Below are positions 1-7,223 of a stretch of DNA of 11,027 bases, piece after piece. The position numbers were made by a program, and so were the translations under genes. The notes beneath the pieces are model-generated. The model did not search any database. It was not told the origin of the DNA and saw only the letters and a list, made by a program, of their open reading frames with translations. This DNA comes from Flavobacteriales bacterium (GTDB lineage Bacteria > Bacteroidota > Bacteroidia > Flavobacteriales_E > Vicingaceae): NCBI GenBank assembly GCA_003487525.1, contig DNDT01000237.1:1-11027 (forward strand), in the 5' to 3' direction. Position 1 is the stretch's first letter, and each line of letters starts with the position of its first letter.

Positions 1-694
1 GGCAGACCATCGTGTTACAACAGGAAAAACGAGGGTTATCGGAAATAATCACCAGTTATTGCGCGTAGATATCGAAGATTTAAGCGAACTGAACAATGAT
101 TTGTCCGATCAACTCATCGCCGCGGTTAAAACAATCCTTTCAAAGGATAAAATTGATGTGGTCATATTCGAGGATTACGACAAGGGTGTGATCAATGCCA
201 GGATCATTAAAGAAATTGTGAGTGAAGCGAACAGGCTCAACATTCCCACTTCGGTCGATCCAAAAAAGAACAACTTCCTGAATTACCATTCTGTTTCTCT
301 TTTCAAGCCCAATCTCAAGGAACTGAGAGAGGGAACGAAAATCGATTTCAAAAAATCGACGGAGGCAAATTTCGAAACCGCAATCGATAAACTGAAGAAA
401 GAACTCAACGCGAAAATGATTTTTGTAACACTTTCGGAAGAAGGTGTCTATTTAAAATCGGATAAGGAAGAAGTGCGCATTCCGGCTCACATGAGAGACA
501 TCGCAGACGTTTCGGGGGCAGGTGACACGGTGATCAGTGTTGCATCGCTTTGCCTCGCACTCGGTCAGGACGAACGCATGATCGCATTTCTGTCAAATCT
601 GGCCGGTGGCATCGTTTGCGAAAAAGTGGGCGTTGTTCCCATCGATAAAAATGTTTTGCTCCAGGAAGCCATCTCATCAATTAACATTGACTGA
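1..694 (+). CDS. Heptose-7-phosphate kinase-like PfkB sugar kinase, 3' part only
   Basis: The reading frame is open from base 2 to a TGA at 692-694, giving 230 C-terminal residues; the true start lies before the window. The visible part matches the RfaE/HldE domain I type of PfkB kinase. The segment TGKTRVIGNNHQLLRVD resembles the region where that family reads T-K-x-R-V followed by Q-Q-L-x-R-x-D. The ATP-site signature DVSGAGDT is present, with its presumed catalytic Asp coded at 524-526. The tail NLAGGIVCEKVGV is also typical. Such enzymes phosphorylate D-glycero-D-manno-heptose 7-phosphate in the cytoplasm on the way to ADP-heptose for lipopolysaccharide. The protein ends right after the kinase domain, so no adenylyltransferase domain is fused at the C-terminus, unlike E. 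coli HldE. The exact sugar substrate is inferred; another PfkB specificity is possible. The stop overlaps the trkH start by one base, which suggests one operon with coupled translation. Confidence 0.8.
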   Translation, partial: ADHRVTTGKTRVIGNNHQLLRVDIEDLSELNNDLSDQLIAAVKTILSKDKIDVVIFEDYDKGVINARIIKEIVSEANRLNIPTSVDPKKNNFLNYHSVSLFKPNLKELREGTKIDFKKSTEANFETAIDKLKKELNAKMIFVTLSEEGVYLKSDKEEVRIPAHMRDIADVSGAGDTVISVASLCLALGQDERMIAFLSNLAGGIVCEKVGVVPIDKNVLLQEAISSINID

Positions 695-2520
695 TGACCA
701 TTCAAAGTGTCAGGGAATTTATAAACCTGCATATATATAATTCCAAGGTTTTCGCACTCACCCTGTCGCGCCTTGTTATTATTCTGGTCTCGCTGGTCAC
801 CATCGCCGCCCTGATCGTCTACTACGGATTTCCGCAAACAGAGGAATCCCAGAAAAGTCTGATCATGATTATTCAGGGCAGTTTCGCCTTTTACATATTC
901 AACTATTTTTTAAAGATTTTCTACAGTTTCGAACCCCTGGTTTTAATCAGGGAAACATGGTTTGAAGCCATTATAATGCTGTTTTTAATCGTCGAGGGAA
1001 TCAGTTACAATTTATTCGACAACCTAATCCTTTCGGAGGTTTTTATCCGGCTTGGAATTAAAAACATTACCCATTATTACGCCATCTTTATTCAACTTTA
1101 TTTTCTGGCTGTCGTTGTGATTGCGGGTTTGCGATCCTCTCACATCATGCCAATTTTCAAAATCCATCCCTCGCGGATTTTTATATCGAGTTTTGTCTTG
1201 ATTATTCTTATCGGAACAGGACTGCTGATGCTTCCCGAGATGACCACCATCGAAGGGTCAATGCCGTTTATCGATGCGCTCTTTACCTCCACCAGCGCCA
1301 CCTGTGTGACCGGATTAATCGTATATGACACACCAACCTTTTTTACCCTAAAAGGTCAGATAATCATCATGATTCTGATTAAGTTGGGAGGACTGAACAT
1401 CATTGCCTTCGGTTCCTTTCTTGTCCTCGCTTCAAAATTTGGATTTGGCGTGAAAGAGAACAGCGCCATCGAAGATTTCGTCAATAAGGAAAGTGCCCTG
1501 AGCGCCAAGGGAATGCTGGGCCGGGTGGTCATTTGGAGCTTTGCGATCGAATTTATCGGAGCTGCGTTAATCTTCTTTTCCTGGTCCGAAAAAGTCGTAT
1601 TCAAGGACGTGGGTGAACAATTGTTTTATTCGCTGTTTCACTCGTTCTCTGCCTTTAACAATGCAGGATTTTCGTTGTTTACCGATGGTCTGTCCAATGA
1701 GGTGGTCAAGGAAAACTGGGCCATTCACAACCTGATATCCATTCTCGTTTTTTTAGGTGCACTCGGAATGATGGCCATTTTTGACATTTTCGATCTGGAA
1801 AAAATTAAGGAACGTGCTAAAATGCCCTGGAAACAACTGACGTTCGCGACCAAAATCGCCCTGTATTTTTCAATTGGCCTGGTCTTGTTTGGGGCCGTTT
1901 CCTATTATTTCCTGGAATCGGACAATACCCTGGAAGGCATGTCGACATCGGGAATAATTACCACTTCATTCTTTCAGTCAATTACCAGGACCTCCGGATT
2001 TAACACGGTGGACATAGGATCCGTTACATTGCCAATGCTGGTCATCCTGACTTTTTTGATGTTTGTAGGATCTTCTTCCAGCTCGACAGGAGGCGGTATT
2101 AAAACCTCGACTTTCGCACTGCTGTGCGCTTCAACCATAGCTACCATCCGGGGACGTAAAACACCGCAACTTTTTGAAAAATCAATATCGAACGACCTGG
2201 TATTTAAAGCCTATTCGGTCTTTTTATTCTTTGTGATCGGAAACATGATCAGTATTTTCCTCTTGTGCATTTCAGAACAGGAAATTCTGGCAATGGAAGG
2301 TCGATCCATTATGGATTTGATTTTTGAGGAAGTTTCTGCTTTTGGCACTGTCGGAATTTCAATGGGAATAACCAGTCACCTGAGTTATGCAGGTAAAGTA
2401 ATAATTATACTGTCCATGTTTGTTGGTCGTCTTGGAACGCTGACCGTCGCTTTCGGTCTGGCAAAGAAACCCATAAGCACCAGCTACAAGTACCCGGACG
2501 GTCATACAATGGTTGCATGA
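694..2520 (+). CDS. TrkH/KtrB-family potassium uptake membrane subunit
   Basis: This is the K+-translocating inner-membrane subunit of a Trk/Ktr system, which normally works with a cytoplasmic nucleotide-binding subunit (TrkA/KtrA) not seen in this window. The 608 residues contain the four pseudo-repeated pore loops of the family: TCVTG at 203-207, FNNAG at 321-325, TRTSGFNT at 431-438 and FGTVG at 550-554. The intramembrane gating-loop motif STGGGIKTSTF starts near 464, and the conserved Arg in GRLG is at 579. About four hydrophobic segments (roughly 19-43, 54-76, 88-108 and 126-146) precede the core, which begins near 165; KtrB-type proteins of about 450 residues lack this part. Two conserved motifs deviate: KLGGLNIIAFG at 230-240, where families usually have GG-G-II, and a serine run before STGGG. 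The ATG shares one base with the preceding TGA, and the gene overlaps menG by four bases. Confidence 0.93.
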   Translation: MTIQSVREFINLHIYNSKVFALTLSRLVIILVSLVTIAALIVYYGFPQTEESQKSLIMIIQGSFAFYIFNYFLKIFYSFEPLVLIRETWFEAIIMLFLIVEGISYNLFDNLILSEVFIRLGIKNITHYYAIFIQLYFLAVVVIAGLRSSHIMPIFKIHPSRIFISSFVLIILIGTGLLMLPEMTTIEGSMPFIDALFTSTSATCVTGLIVYDTPTFFTLKGQIIIMILIKLGGLNIIAFGSFLVLASKFGFGVKENSAIEDFVNKESALSAKGMLGRVVIWSFAIEFIGAALIFFSWSEKVVFKDVGEQLFYSLFHSFSAFNNAGFSLFTDGLSNEVVKENWAIHNLISILVFLGALGMMAIFDIFDLEKIKERAKMPWKQLTFATKIALYFSIGLVLFGAVSYYFLESDNTLEGMSTSGIITTSFFQSITRTSGFNTVDIGSVTLPMLVILTFLMFVGSSSSSTGGGIKTSTFALLCASTIATIRGRKTPQLFEKSISNDLVFKAYSVFLFFVIGNMISIFLLCISEQEILAMEGRSIMDLIFEEVSAFGTVGISMGITSHLSYAGKVIIILSMFVGRLGTLTVAFGLAKKPISTSYKYPDGHTMVA

Positions 2521-3257
2521 GCGCGGATCACAACGAAGTAAAGCCATATACCGATAAGGAACTTGGTAAAAAAGAACAGGTACGACTGATGTTCAACAAC
2601 ATATCGGGTCGGTATGATTTCCTGAATCATTTTCTTTCGCTGGGCATAGACAGGATCTGGAGAAAAAAGGCCATTTCCCTTCTCAAAAAAGAAAATCCAC
2701 GAAAAATTCTTGATGTGGCCACCGGAACAGGGGACTTTGCCATTCAGAGCCTGTCGCTAAATCCGGAACAGGTTACGGGAATTGATATTTCCGAAAAGAT
2801 GCTCGAAGTGGGAAAGGTTAAAATCCAAAAAAAAGGACTGCAGGACAAGGTAACGTTGCAGGTGGGTGATTCCGAAAATCTGACGTTTGATGAAAACTAC
2901 TTTGATGCGGCAACGGTAGGGTTTGGGGTTCGAAATTTTGAAAATCTGGAGAAAGGTCTTAAAGAAGTGAGACGGGTATTGAAACCCGGAGGGAAATTTG
3001 TGATTCTTGAATTTTCTAAACCGCGTGCTTTTCCGTTCAAGCAAGTTTATTACTTCTACTTTACAAAGATTTTACCCGTTATCGGTTCGAGTGTTTCCAA
3101 AGACAATCGCGCGTATTCTTACCTTCACGAGTCGGTGGACAGTTTTCCGGAAGGAGATGATTTTCTCGGAATTCTGGAATCGTGTGGTTTCACGGAGACA
3201 AGCAGAATTACATTAATGAACGGCATTGCCTCGATTTATGTTGGTAAAAAATACTGA
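2517..3257 (+). CDS. ubiE: Demethylmenaquinone methyltransferase (MenG/UbiE)
   Basis: This cytoplasmic SAM-dependent C-methyltransferase carries out the last step of menaquinone synthesis, converting demethylmenaquinone to menaquinone. At 246 residues it has the usual family length. Visible family marks are YDFLNHFLSLGIDRIWR at 33-49, the SAM-binding glycine motif LDVATGTGDFA at 65-75, the acidic motif GIDIS at 88-92, GFGVRNF at 135-141, RVLKPGG at 153-159 and the C-terminal YSYLHESVDSFP at 200-211. UbiE-type enzymes can also act on ubiquinone precursors, but Bacteroidota use menaquinone, so MenG activity is inferred. Its ATG lies inside the ATGA that ends the potassium transporter gene (4-base overlap), so translation is probably coupled. 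porT follows after 44 bases. Confidence 0.95.
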   Translation: MSADHNEVKPYTDKELGKKEQVRLMFNNISGRYDFLNHFLSLGIDRIWRKKAISLLKKENPRKILDVATGTGDFAIQSLSLNPEQVTGIDISEKMLEVGKVKIQKKGLQDKVTLQVGDSENLTFDENYFDAATVGFGVRNFENLEKGLKEVRRVLKPGGKFVILEFSKPRAFPFKQVYYFYFTKILPVIGSSVSKDNRAYSYLHESVDSFPEGDDFLGILESCGFTETSRITLMNGIASIYVGKKY

Positions 3258-3285
3258 ATGATATTCTAACAGCGTTTGGTAATTG

Positions 3286-3293
3286 TATCTTCG
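3286..3293 (+). promoter_or_regulatory. Possible weak -7 element for porT
   Basis: TATCTTCG differs by one base from the Bacteroidota -7 consensus TAnnTTTG. It lies 8 bases before the TTG start of porT. No convincing -33 TTTG sits about 19-23 bases upstream, so porT may instead be read through from menG. If the element is real, the transcript would begin almost at the start codon. Confidence 0.28.
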
Positions 3294-3301
3294 TTGAGAT
3301 T

Positions 3302-4030
3302 TTGAAGCTTTTCAAACATATCGCCATCCTTTTCGCCTTGGTTTTGCTGGTTTTGACAGAAGTCAATGCGCAAAAGAGAAAGTCGCTGAATCTGCCGGAA
3401 TTCGATCGCAGGAGGTTTCATTTTGGCTTTATCATAGGTTGCAATTCTGCGCATATGGAATTGAGAAGGGATGGTCCGGCAAGCCCAACCGATTCTCTTC
3501 ACGTCATCGCCGTGGTGCCTCAAACGGGATTTAACCTCGGTATCGTTTCGTCACTGAGTTTAATGGAGAACTTAAAACTTCGGTTTGTCCCGAGTCTTTC
3601 GTTTGCACAGCGAAACCTGGAATACTATTTCAAACGAACCGATAACGTCTGGGTTAAAGAGGTAAAACCGGTCGAATCGACCTACGTGGAGTTCCCGTTA
3701 AATCTAAAACTCAAGTCCAAACGCCTGAATAATTTCGGGGCATACCTGATCGGTGGTGCCAATTATTCGCTGGATTTGATCGCAGACGAAAATGTGGATA
3801 ACCTAAATAAAAACAGGGATGACATTGTTGTCAAGATGAAAAAAAACACGATTTCGCTTGAAGTTGGAACCGGAGTGGATTTTTACATGGAGTATTTCAA
3901 GTTCGGTATTGAATTAAAAATGTCGTACACTCTTGAAAATACGCACATTCAGGACAACACGATTTATTCCACTCCCATTCAGGGCCTGTATCCAAGAATG
4001 TTCCTGCTGTCGTTTACCTTCGAAGGTTAA
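3302..4030 (+). CDS. porT: PorT-family outer-membrane beta-barrel protein, type IX secretion
   Basis: PorT (SprT in gliding flavobacteria) is a small outer-membrane barrel needed for the type IX secretion system, which exports gliding adhesins and secreted enzymes in Bacteroidota. The 242 residues are close to the usual PorT length. A signal peptide spans 1-23: Lys at 2 and 5, a hydrophobic core at 6-18, and likely cleavage at VNA/Q. The mature protein opens with RRFHFGFIIGCNSA and carries GFNLGIVSSLSL, LRFVPSLSFAQRNLEY, ESTYVEFPLNLKLKSKR and DFYMEYFKFGIELKMSYTL, and it ends FLLSFTFEG. These alternating beta-strand segments are those I associate with PorT. The start is TTG: the first in-frame ATG is about 50 codons in and would remove the signal peptide, and no in-frame ATG or GTG lies between the upstream region and 3302. 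Placement right after menG fits a pattern I recall from Flavobacteriia. Its TAA overlaps the stop of the opposing RNA methyltransferase gene. Confidence 0.87.
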   Translation: MKLFKHIAILFALVLLVLTEVNAQKRKSLNLPEFDRRRFHFGFIIGCNSAHMELRRDGPASPTDSLHVIAVVPQTGFNLGIVSSLSLMENLKLRFVPSLSFAQRNLEYYFKRTDNVWVKEVKPVESTYVEFPLNLKLKSKRLNNFGAYLIGGANYSLDLIADENVDNLNKNRDDIVVKMKKNTISLEVGTGVDFYMEYFKFGIELKMSYTLENTHIQDNTIYSTPIQGLYPRMFLLSFTFEG

Positions 4031-4770
4031 GACCTGCGCCTGAATTCGGCTAAAATAATCCCGGCCGAAACTGCCACATTCAAGCTTTCCGCCCCGCCAA
4101 ACGAAGGGATTTTCAACAGCAAGTCAGAGCGATCCTGAATTTTTCCGCTCACTCCCTTCGACTCATTGCCCAACACCACCATTCCCCTTTCGGGAAGATT
4201 TGAAGAAAAAATATTTTGTCCTTTCAGACTGCTGGTTACAATGGGATACGTCTTGTCTTCAGCTTTCAAGGCATTTATTAATTCAGTGAGGTCCTGATAC
4301 GACACCCTGACCCTGGCCAGTGAACCCATGCTGGCCTGAACTACCTTTCCTGAATACACATCCGCGCAATCGGGAGAACAAACCAAATCATCTATTCCAA
4401 ACCAATCTGCAATACGAATAATGGTTCCCATGTTTCCGGGGTCCTGTACTTTTTCGCAGGCAAGCATGAGTTTTTTTCCGACTTTTTTTACTTCAACCCT
4501 GTTTTGATCCGGCAATTTTATCAGGGCCAGACTATCGTTTGGTGTCGAAAGCTGACTTATCTGGCCCAACTCCTTGGCTTTGATAACCTCACCATTCAGG
4601 CCTTCCGGGATCTCGGCTCCATCAAGGTAAAACAGCCTTTCAAATTCGGTTCCATGTTTGTGAAATTCCCGAATAATCTTTCCGCCCTCAACTATAAATA
4701 ATGAGTGCTTTTTTCTGTATTTTCCCTGTGTCAGAGAACGGATTAGTTTTATGTCATTTTTACTTAACAT
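4027..4770 (-). CDS. SpoU/TrmH-family RNA 2'-O-methyltransferase
   Basis: The protein is predicted to transfer a methyl group from SAM to a ribose 2'-OH in rRNA or tRNA. It has 247 residues. The N-terminal part (1-95) has the form of the small substrate-binding domain of RlmB/TsnR-like enzymes, including KYRKKHSLFIVEGGKII at 17-33. The SPOUT catalytic domain follows with its three knot motifs: DPGNMGTIIRIADWFG at 110-125 (the Asn is 113 and the catalytic-type Arg is 119), GNESKGVS at 201-208 and IPSFGGAESLNVAVS at 221-235. The exact modified nucleotide cannot be read from the sequence; RlmB-like 23S rRNA modification is one possibility. The gene starts with ATG at 4770-4768, 30 bases from the divergent tamL start. 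It ends tail to tail with porT, the two TAA stops sharing the bases TTA at 4027-4029. Confidence 0.9.
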   Translation of the reverse strand: MLSKNDIKLIRSLTQGKYRKKHSLFIVEGGKIIREFHKHGTEFERLFYLDGAEIPEGLNGEVIKAKELGQISQLSTPNDSLALIKLPDQNRVEVKKVGKKLMLACEKVQDPGNMGTIIRIADWFGIDDLVCSPDCADVYSGKVVQASMGSLARVRVSYQDLTELINALKAEDKTYPIVTSSLKGQNIFSSNLPERGMVVLGNESKGVSGKIQDRSDLLLKIPSFGGAESLNVAVSAGIILAEFRRRS

Positions 4771-4772
4771 TG
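4765..4772 (+). promoter_or_regulatory. Possible -7 element for tamL
   Basis: TAACATTG matches the Bacteroidota -7 consensus TAnnTTTG at all fixed positions but one. It is 28 bases before the tamL TTG, a reasonable leader length. It overlaps the start codon of the minus-strand RNA methyltransferase. No clear -33 element was seen, so the call is weak. Confidence 0.3.
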
Positions 4773-4783
4773 TCGAATACCTG

Positions 4784-4791
4784 CAAATCTA
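4784..4791 (-). promoter_or_regulatory. Probable -7 element for the RNA methyltransferase gene
   Basis: Read on the minus strand this is TAGATTTG, an exact match to TAnnTTTG. It ends 13 bases before the ATG at 4770, which would give a very short leader. A clear -33 TTTG is not obvious. A second exact match, TAATTTTG, lies farther upstream at 4828-4821 inside tamL and is a possible alternative. Confidence 0.5.
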
Positions 4792-4800
4792 AGAAAGGAC

Positions 4801-7143
4801 TTGAGACCAGCCTTCGAAAGCAAAATTACTCTCCGAATTTTACTGCCCATTGCCGTAATTGGCATGCTTTTTTTCCAGTCCTGCACCATTACTAAAAATG
4901 TACCGCCGAATCAATTTTTACTGAACAACACCAAGATAAAGGTAAAAAACGGAGCACTCAAGTCCGACCTTTATACGCTCGTAAAGCAAAAAGAAAACCG
5001 AAAAATCTTCTGGATTTACCGATTCAAACTCAGGTTTTACAGTTCATTTATTTTCAAGCGAGACAGTGAATCCAAATTTCGGAATTCGGTCGGGGAACCA
5101 CCGGTTATCTACGATTCCATTTCGAGTTACAATTCAATTGGAATAATGAGTTCTTTTTTAAGAAACAAGGGGTATTACCAAAACAACGTCACTTTTGAAG
5201 AAAGGGTGCAACGCGGAAACAAGAAAAAACTCAATTTGGTGTACAAGGTGGAATTGGGAAAACCCACCATCATAGGATCTGTCAGTTATGACATTGAAAA
5301 TGAGGCAATTCTGGAATACATTTCTCGTGAAATGGATAAGACAAACCTGGTGGTCGGTGATAATTTTGACCTGGATAAAATGGAGTCGGAACGAAGCAGA
5401 GTCACGCTGTTATTGAAAAATCAGGGGCTGTTTTTCTTCTCGAATGACCTGATTTTTTATAAAGCAGATACCTTAAAAGAAAAGAGGAAAGTTCACCTGA
5501 GTATGCACATGAAACAAAATCCGAACAAGTTATTCAGCGATGATATTAAGGTAAACCCCTATAAAACCTACAAATTGAACAATGTGGTGGTAAGTCAGGA
5601 TCTTGAAAAGACCGAAAATTCACCTTTACACGATACGCTTGAAGTAGAAGGGTACAGTTTTTTGAATGGTTCGTCTTTTTTCGTAAAACCGAAAGCCCTT
5701 ACACGAACCTTGTTTCTGGCACCGAGAGATTTTTACACGTACGACAAGCATGAAAATACCATACGAAGACTATCCGCACTAAACAACTACAAATACATAA
5801 ACATTACCTACGACAGATCGACAAATCCCGATACAAACTATTTTCTGGACTGCTTTATCAGTTTGATACCAAGCAAACCGAAATCCTTCAGTATTGAGAC
5901 AAACGGCACAACCACCGGGGGAAACCTTGGAATCAACGGTTCGTTTTCCGTTCAGAACAGAAATGCGTTCAGGGGTGCCGAAATACTCAAATTCAAGCTT
6001 TCTGCCGGTGCGGAAGCGCAGTCTGTCAAGACAGGAGACGAAAAGGTATTAAACAACGTGCTGAATACCTACGAAATCGGACCTGAAATCAGTTGTGAAT
6101 TTCCAAAGTTCCTGCTGCCCGTGAACCAGAATATTTATTCGAAAAGCTACATCCCAAAAACCACGATTAGTGTCTCGTACAACTACCAGCAGCGACCCGA
6201 CTACACTAGAGGACTGGTCAACACAAACCTGAACTACTGGTGGCGCGAAACCAAGACCAAGAGTCACTCGGTCATGCCCGTGAGCCTCAGCCAGATCAAG
6301 GTGGACAAGACAGATAAATTTATTGAACGGCTTGACAGCATCAACAACAGGGCACTGACCGCCAGTTACGAGGACATCTTTATCCCTTCGCTGATGTACA
6401 GTTTTGTTTACAACAACCAGGTGATCAAAAAAGATGCGAGCTACCAGATTTTCAGAGGCAATATGGAATTTGCAGGGAACCTGGCAAATGCACTGAGTTC
6501 AGGTGTGCTGAACCTGGAGCAAAATGCCAATGGACAATATTTACTGAACGGCATACCGTATTCTCAGTTTTTCAGGGCGTATACCGAATACATCCATAAC
6601 CTCAGAATAAACGGAGGGACCAATCTGGTTGGACGCGCTTTTGTCGGACTTGGAGTGCCGTATGGAAATTCGACCGTTCTTCCGTTTGTGCGAAGTTTTT
6701 TCAGTGGAGGTACAAACGGCATCCGGGCATGGCAAGCAAGAACAATCGGACCGGGTACCACTCCCGACAGTTTAACGTCATCATCGGGTGTGGATCAGAT
6801 CGGAGACATAAAAATTGAATTTAATCTTGAGTATCGATTTAAAATAATCAGTTTCTTGGAAGGGGCCGTTTTTACGGACATCGGAAACATCTGGGTGTTG
6901 AATAATCCCGACTACGGAGAAGAGGCTCAATTCAATGTTTCCAATATTTTTCATGACATTGCCATAGGGGCTGGCGTCGGTGCCCGCTTGAATTTCAATT
7001 TCTTCATCATACGTTTTGATGTGGCAAACAGGATAAAAGATCCCGGTTCATCCGAACCGACTTCAATAAAATTCAATCACTACAATTATTTGGGGCAATA
7101 TATTACTCCCGTATTCAATTTTGCCATTGGTTATCCGTTCTAA
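4801..7143 (+). CDS. tamL: TamL, BamA/TamA-family outer-membrane lipoprotein
   Basis: TamL is the Bacteroidota lipoprotein form of TamA, an Omp85-family barrel that works with TamB in building the outer membrane. The 780-residue protein begins with a lipoprotein signal: a hydrophobic stretch at about 11-25, then FQSC with Cys 28 as the likely lipidated residue, then TITKNVPPNQFLLNNTKI, much like the C-x-x-K-x-V-P start of this group. Two or more POTRA-like segments follow, for example SSFLRNKGYYQNNVTFEE and TIIGSVSYDIENEAILEYI. The barrel begins near 362 (SIETNGTTTGGNLG). SGGTNGIRAWQAR at 635-647 corresponds to the conserved loop-6 R-G-F/W region, and the protein ends with an aromatic residue (GYPF). 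The start is taken as TTG: no in-frame ATG or GTG occurs between an upstream in-frame stop at 4765-4767 and this TTG, and the first internal ATG would destroy the signal. AAAGGA just before it is too close to be an ideal ribosome site. tamB is not in the window. Confidence 0.9.
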   Translation: MRPAFESKITLRILLPIAVIGMLFFQSCTITKNVPPNQFLLNNTKIKVKNGALKSDLYTLVKQKENRKIFWIYRFKLRFYSSFIFKRDSESKFRNSVGEPPVIYDSISSYNSIGIMSSFLRNKGYYQNNVTFEERVQRGNKKKLNLVYKVELGKPTIIGSVSYDIENEAILEYISREMDKTNLVVGDNFDLDKMESERSRVTLLLKNQGLFFFSNDLIFYKADTLKEKRKVHLSMHMKQNPNKLFSDDIKVNPYKTYKLNNVVVSQDLEKTENSPLHDTLEVEGYSFLNGSSFFVKPKALTRTLFLAPRDFYTYDKHENTIRRLSALNNYKYINITYDRSTNPDTNYFLDCFISLIPSKPKSFSIETNGTTTGGNLGINGSFSVQNRNAFRGAEILKFKLSAGAEAQSVKTGDEKVLNNVLNTYEIGPEISCEFPKFLLPVNQNIYSKSYIPKTTISVSYNYQQRPDYTRGLVNTNLNYWWRETKTKSHSVMPVSLSQIKVDKTDKFIERLDSINNRALTASYEDIFIPSLMYSFVYNNQVIKKDASYQIFRGNMEFAGNLANALSSGVLNLEQNANGQYLLNGIPYSQFFRAYTEYIHNLRINGGTNLVGRAFVGLGVPYGNSTVLPFVRSFFSGGTNGIRAWQARTIGPGTTPDSLTSSSGVDQIGDIKIEFNLEYRFKIISFLEGAVFTDIGNIWVLNNPDYGEEAQFNVSNIFHDIAIGAGVGARLNFNFFIIRFDVANRIKDPGSSEPTSIKFNHYNYLGQYITPVFNFAIGYPF

Positions 7144-7184
7144 ATTACAAGGCTTTAAGAGGTTATGTATACTGTATAATTTAG

Positions 7185-7192
7185 TACTTTTG
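7185..7192 (+). promoter_or_regulatory. Promoter -7 element for the aldolase-accD pair
   Basis: TACTTTTG fits TAnnTTTG exactly, 31 bases before the aldolase ATG. TTATG at 7163-7167 could serve as a poor -33 element with a 17-base gap. The expected leader is short and A-rich (AGAATATAAATAAGCACG) without a Shine-Dalgarno sequence, as is usual in Bacteroidota. The 80-base gap after tamL supports a new transcription unit. Confidence 0.6.
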
Positions 7193-7223
7193 TCGTCCAT
7201 TTTTAGAATATAAATAAGCACGA

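Noticed and set aside
7175..7180. TATAAT as a sigma-70-like -10 box ahead of the aldolase gene
   Set aside because: The primary sigma factor of Bacteroidota recognises TAnnTTTG, present just downstream at 7185-7192, and no matching -35 box is seen.
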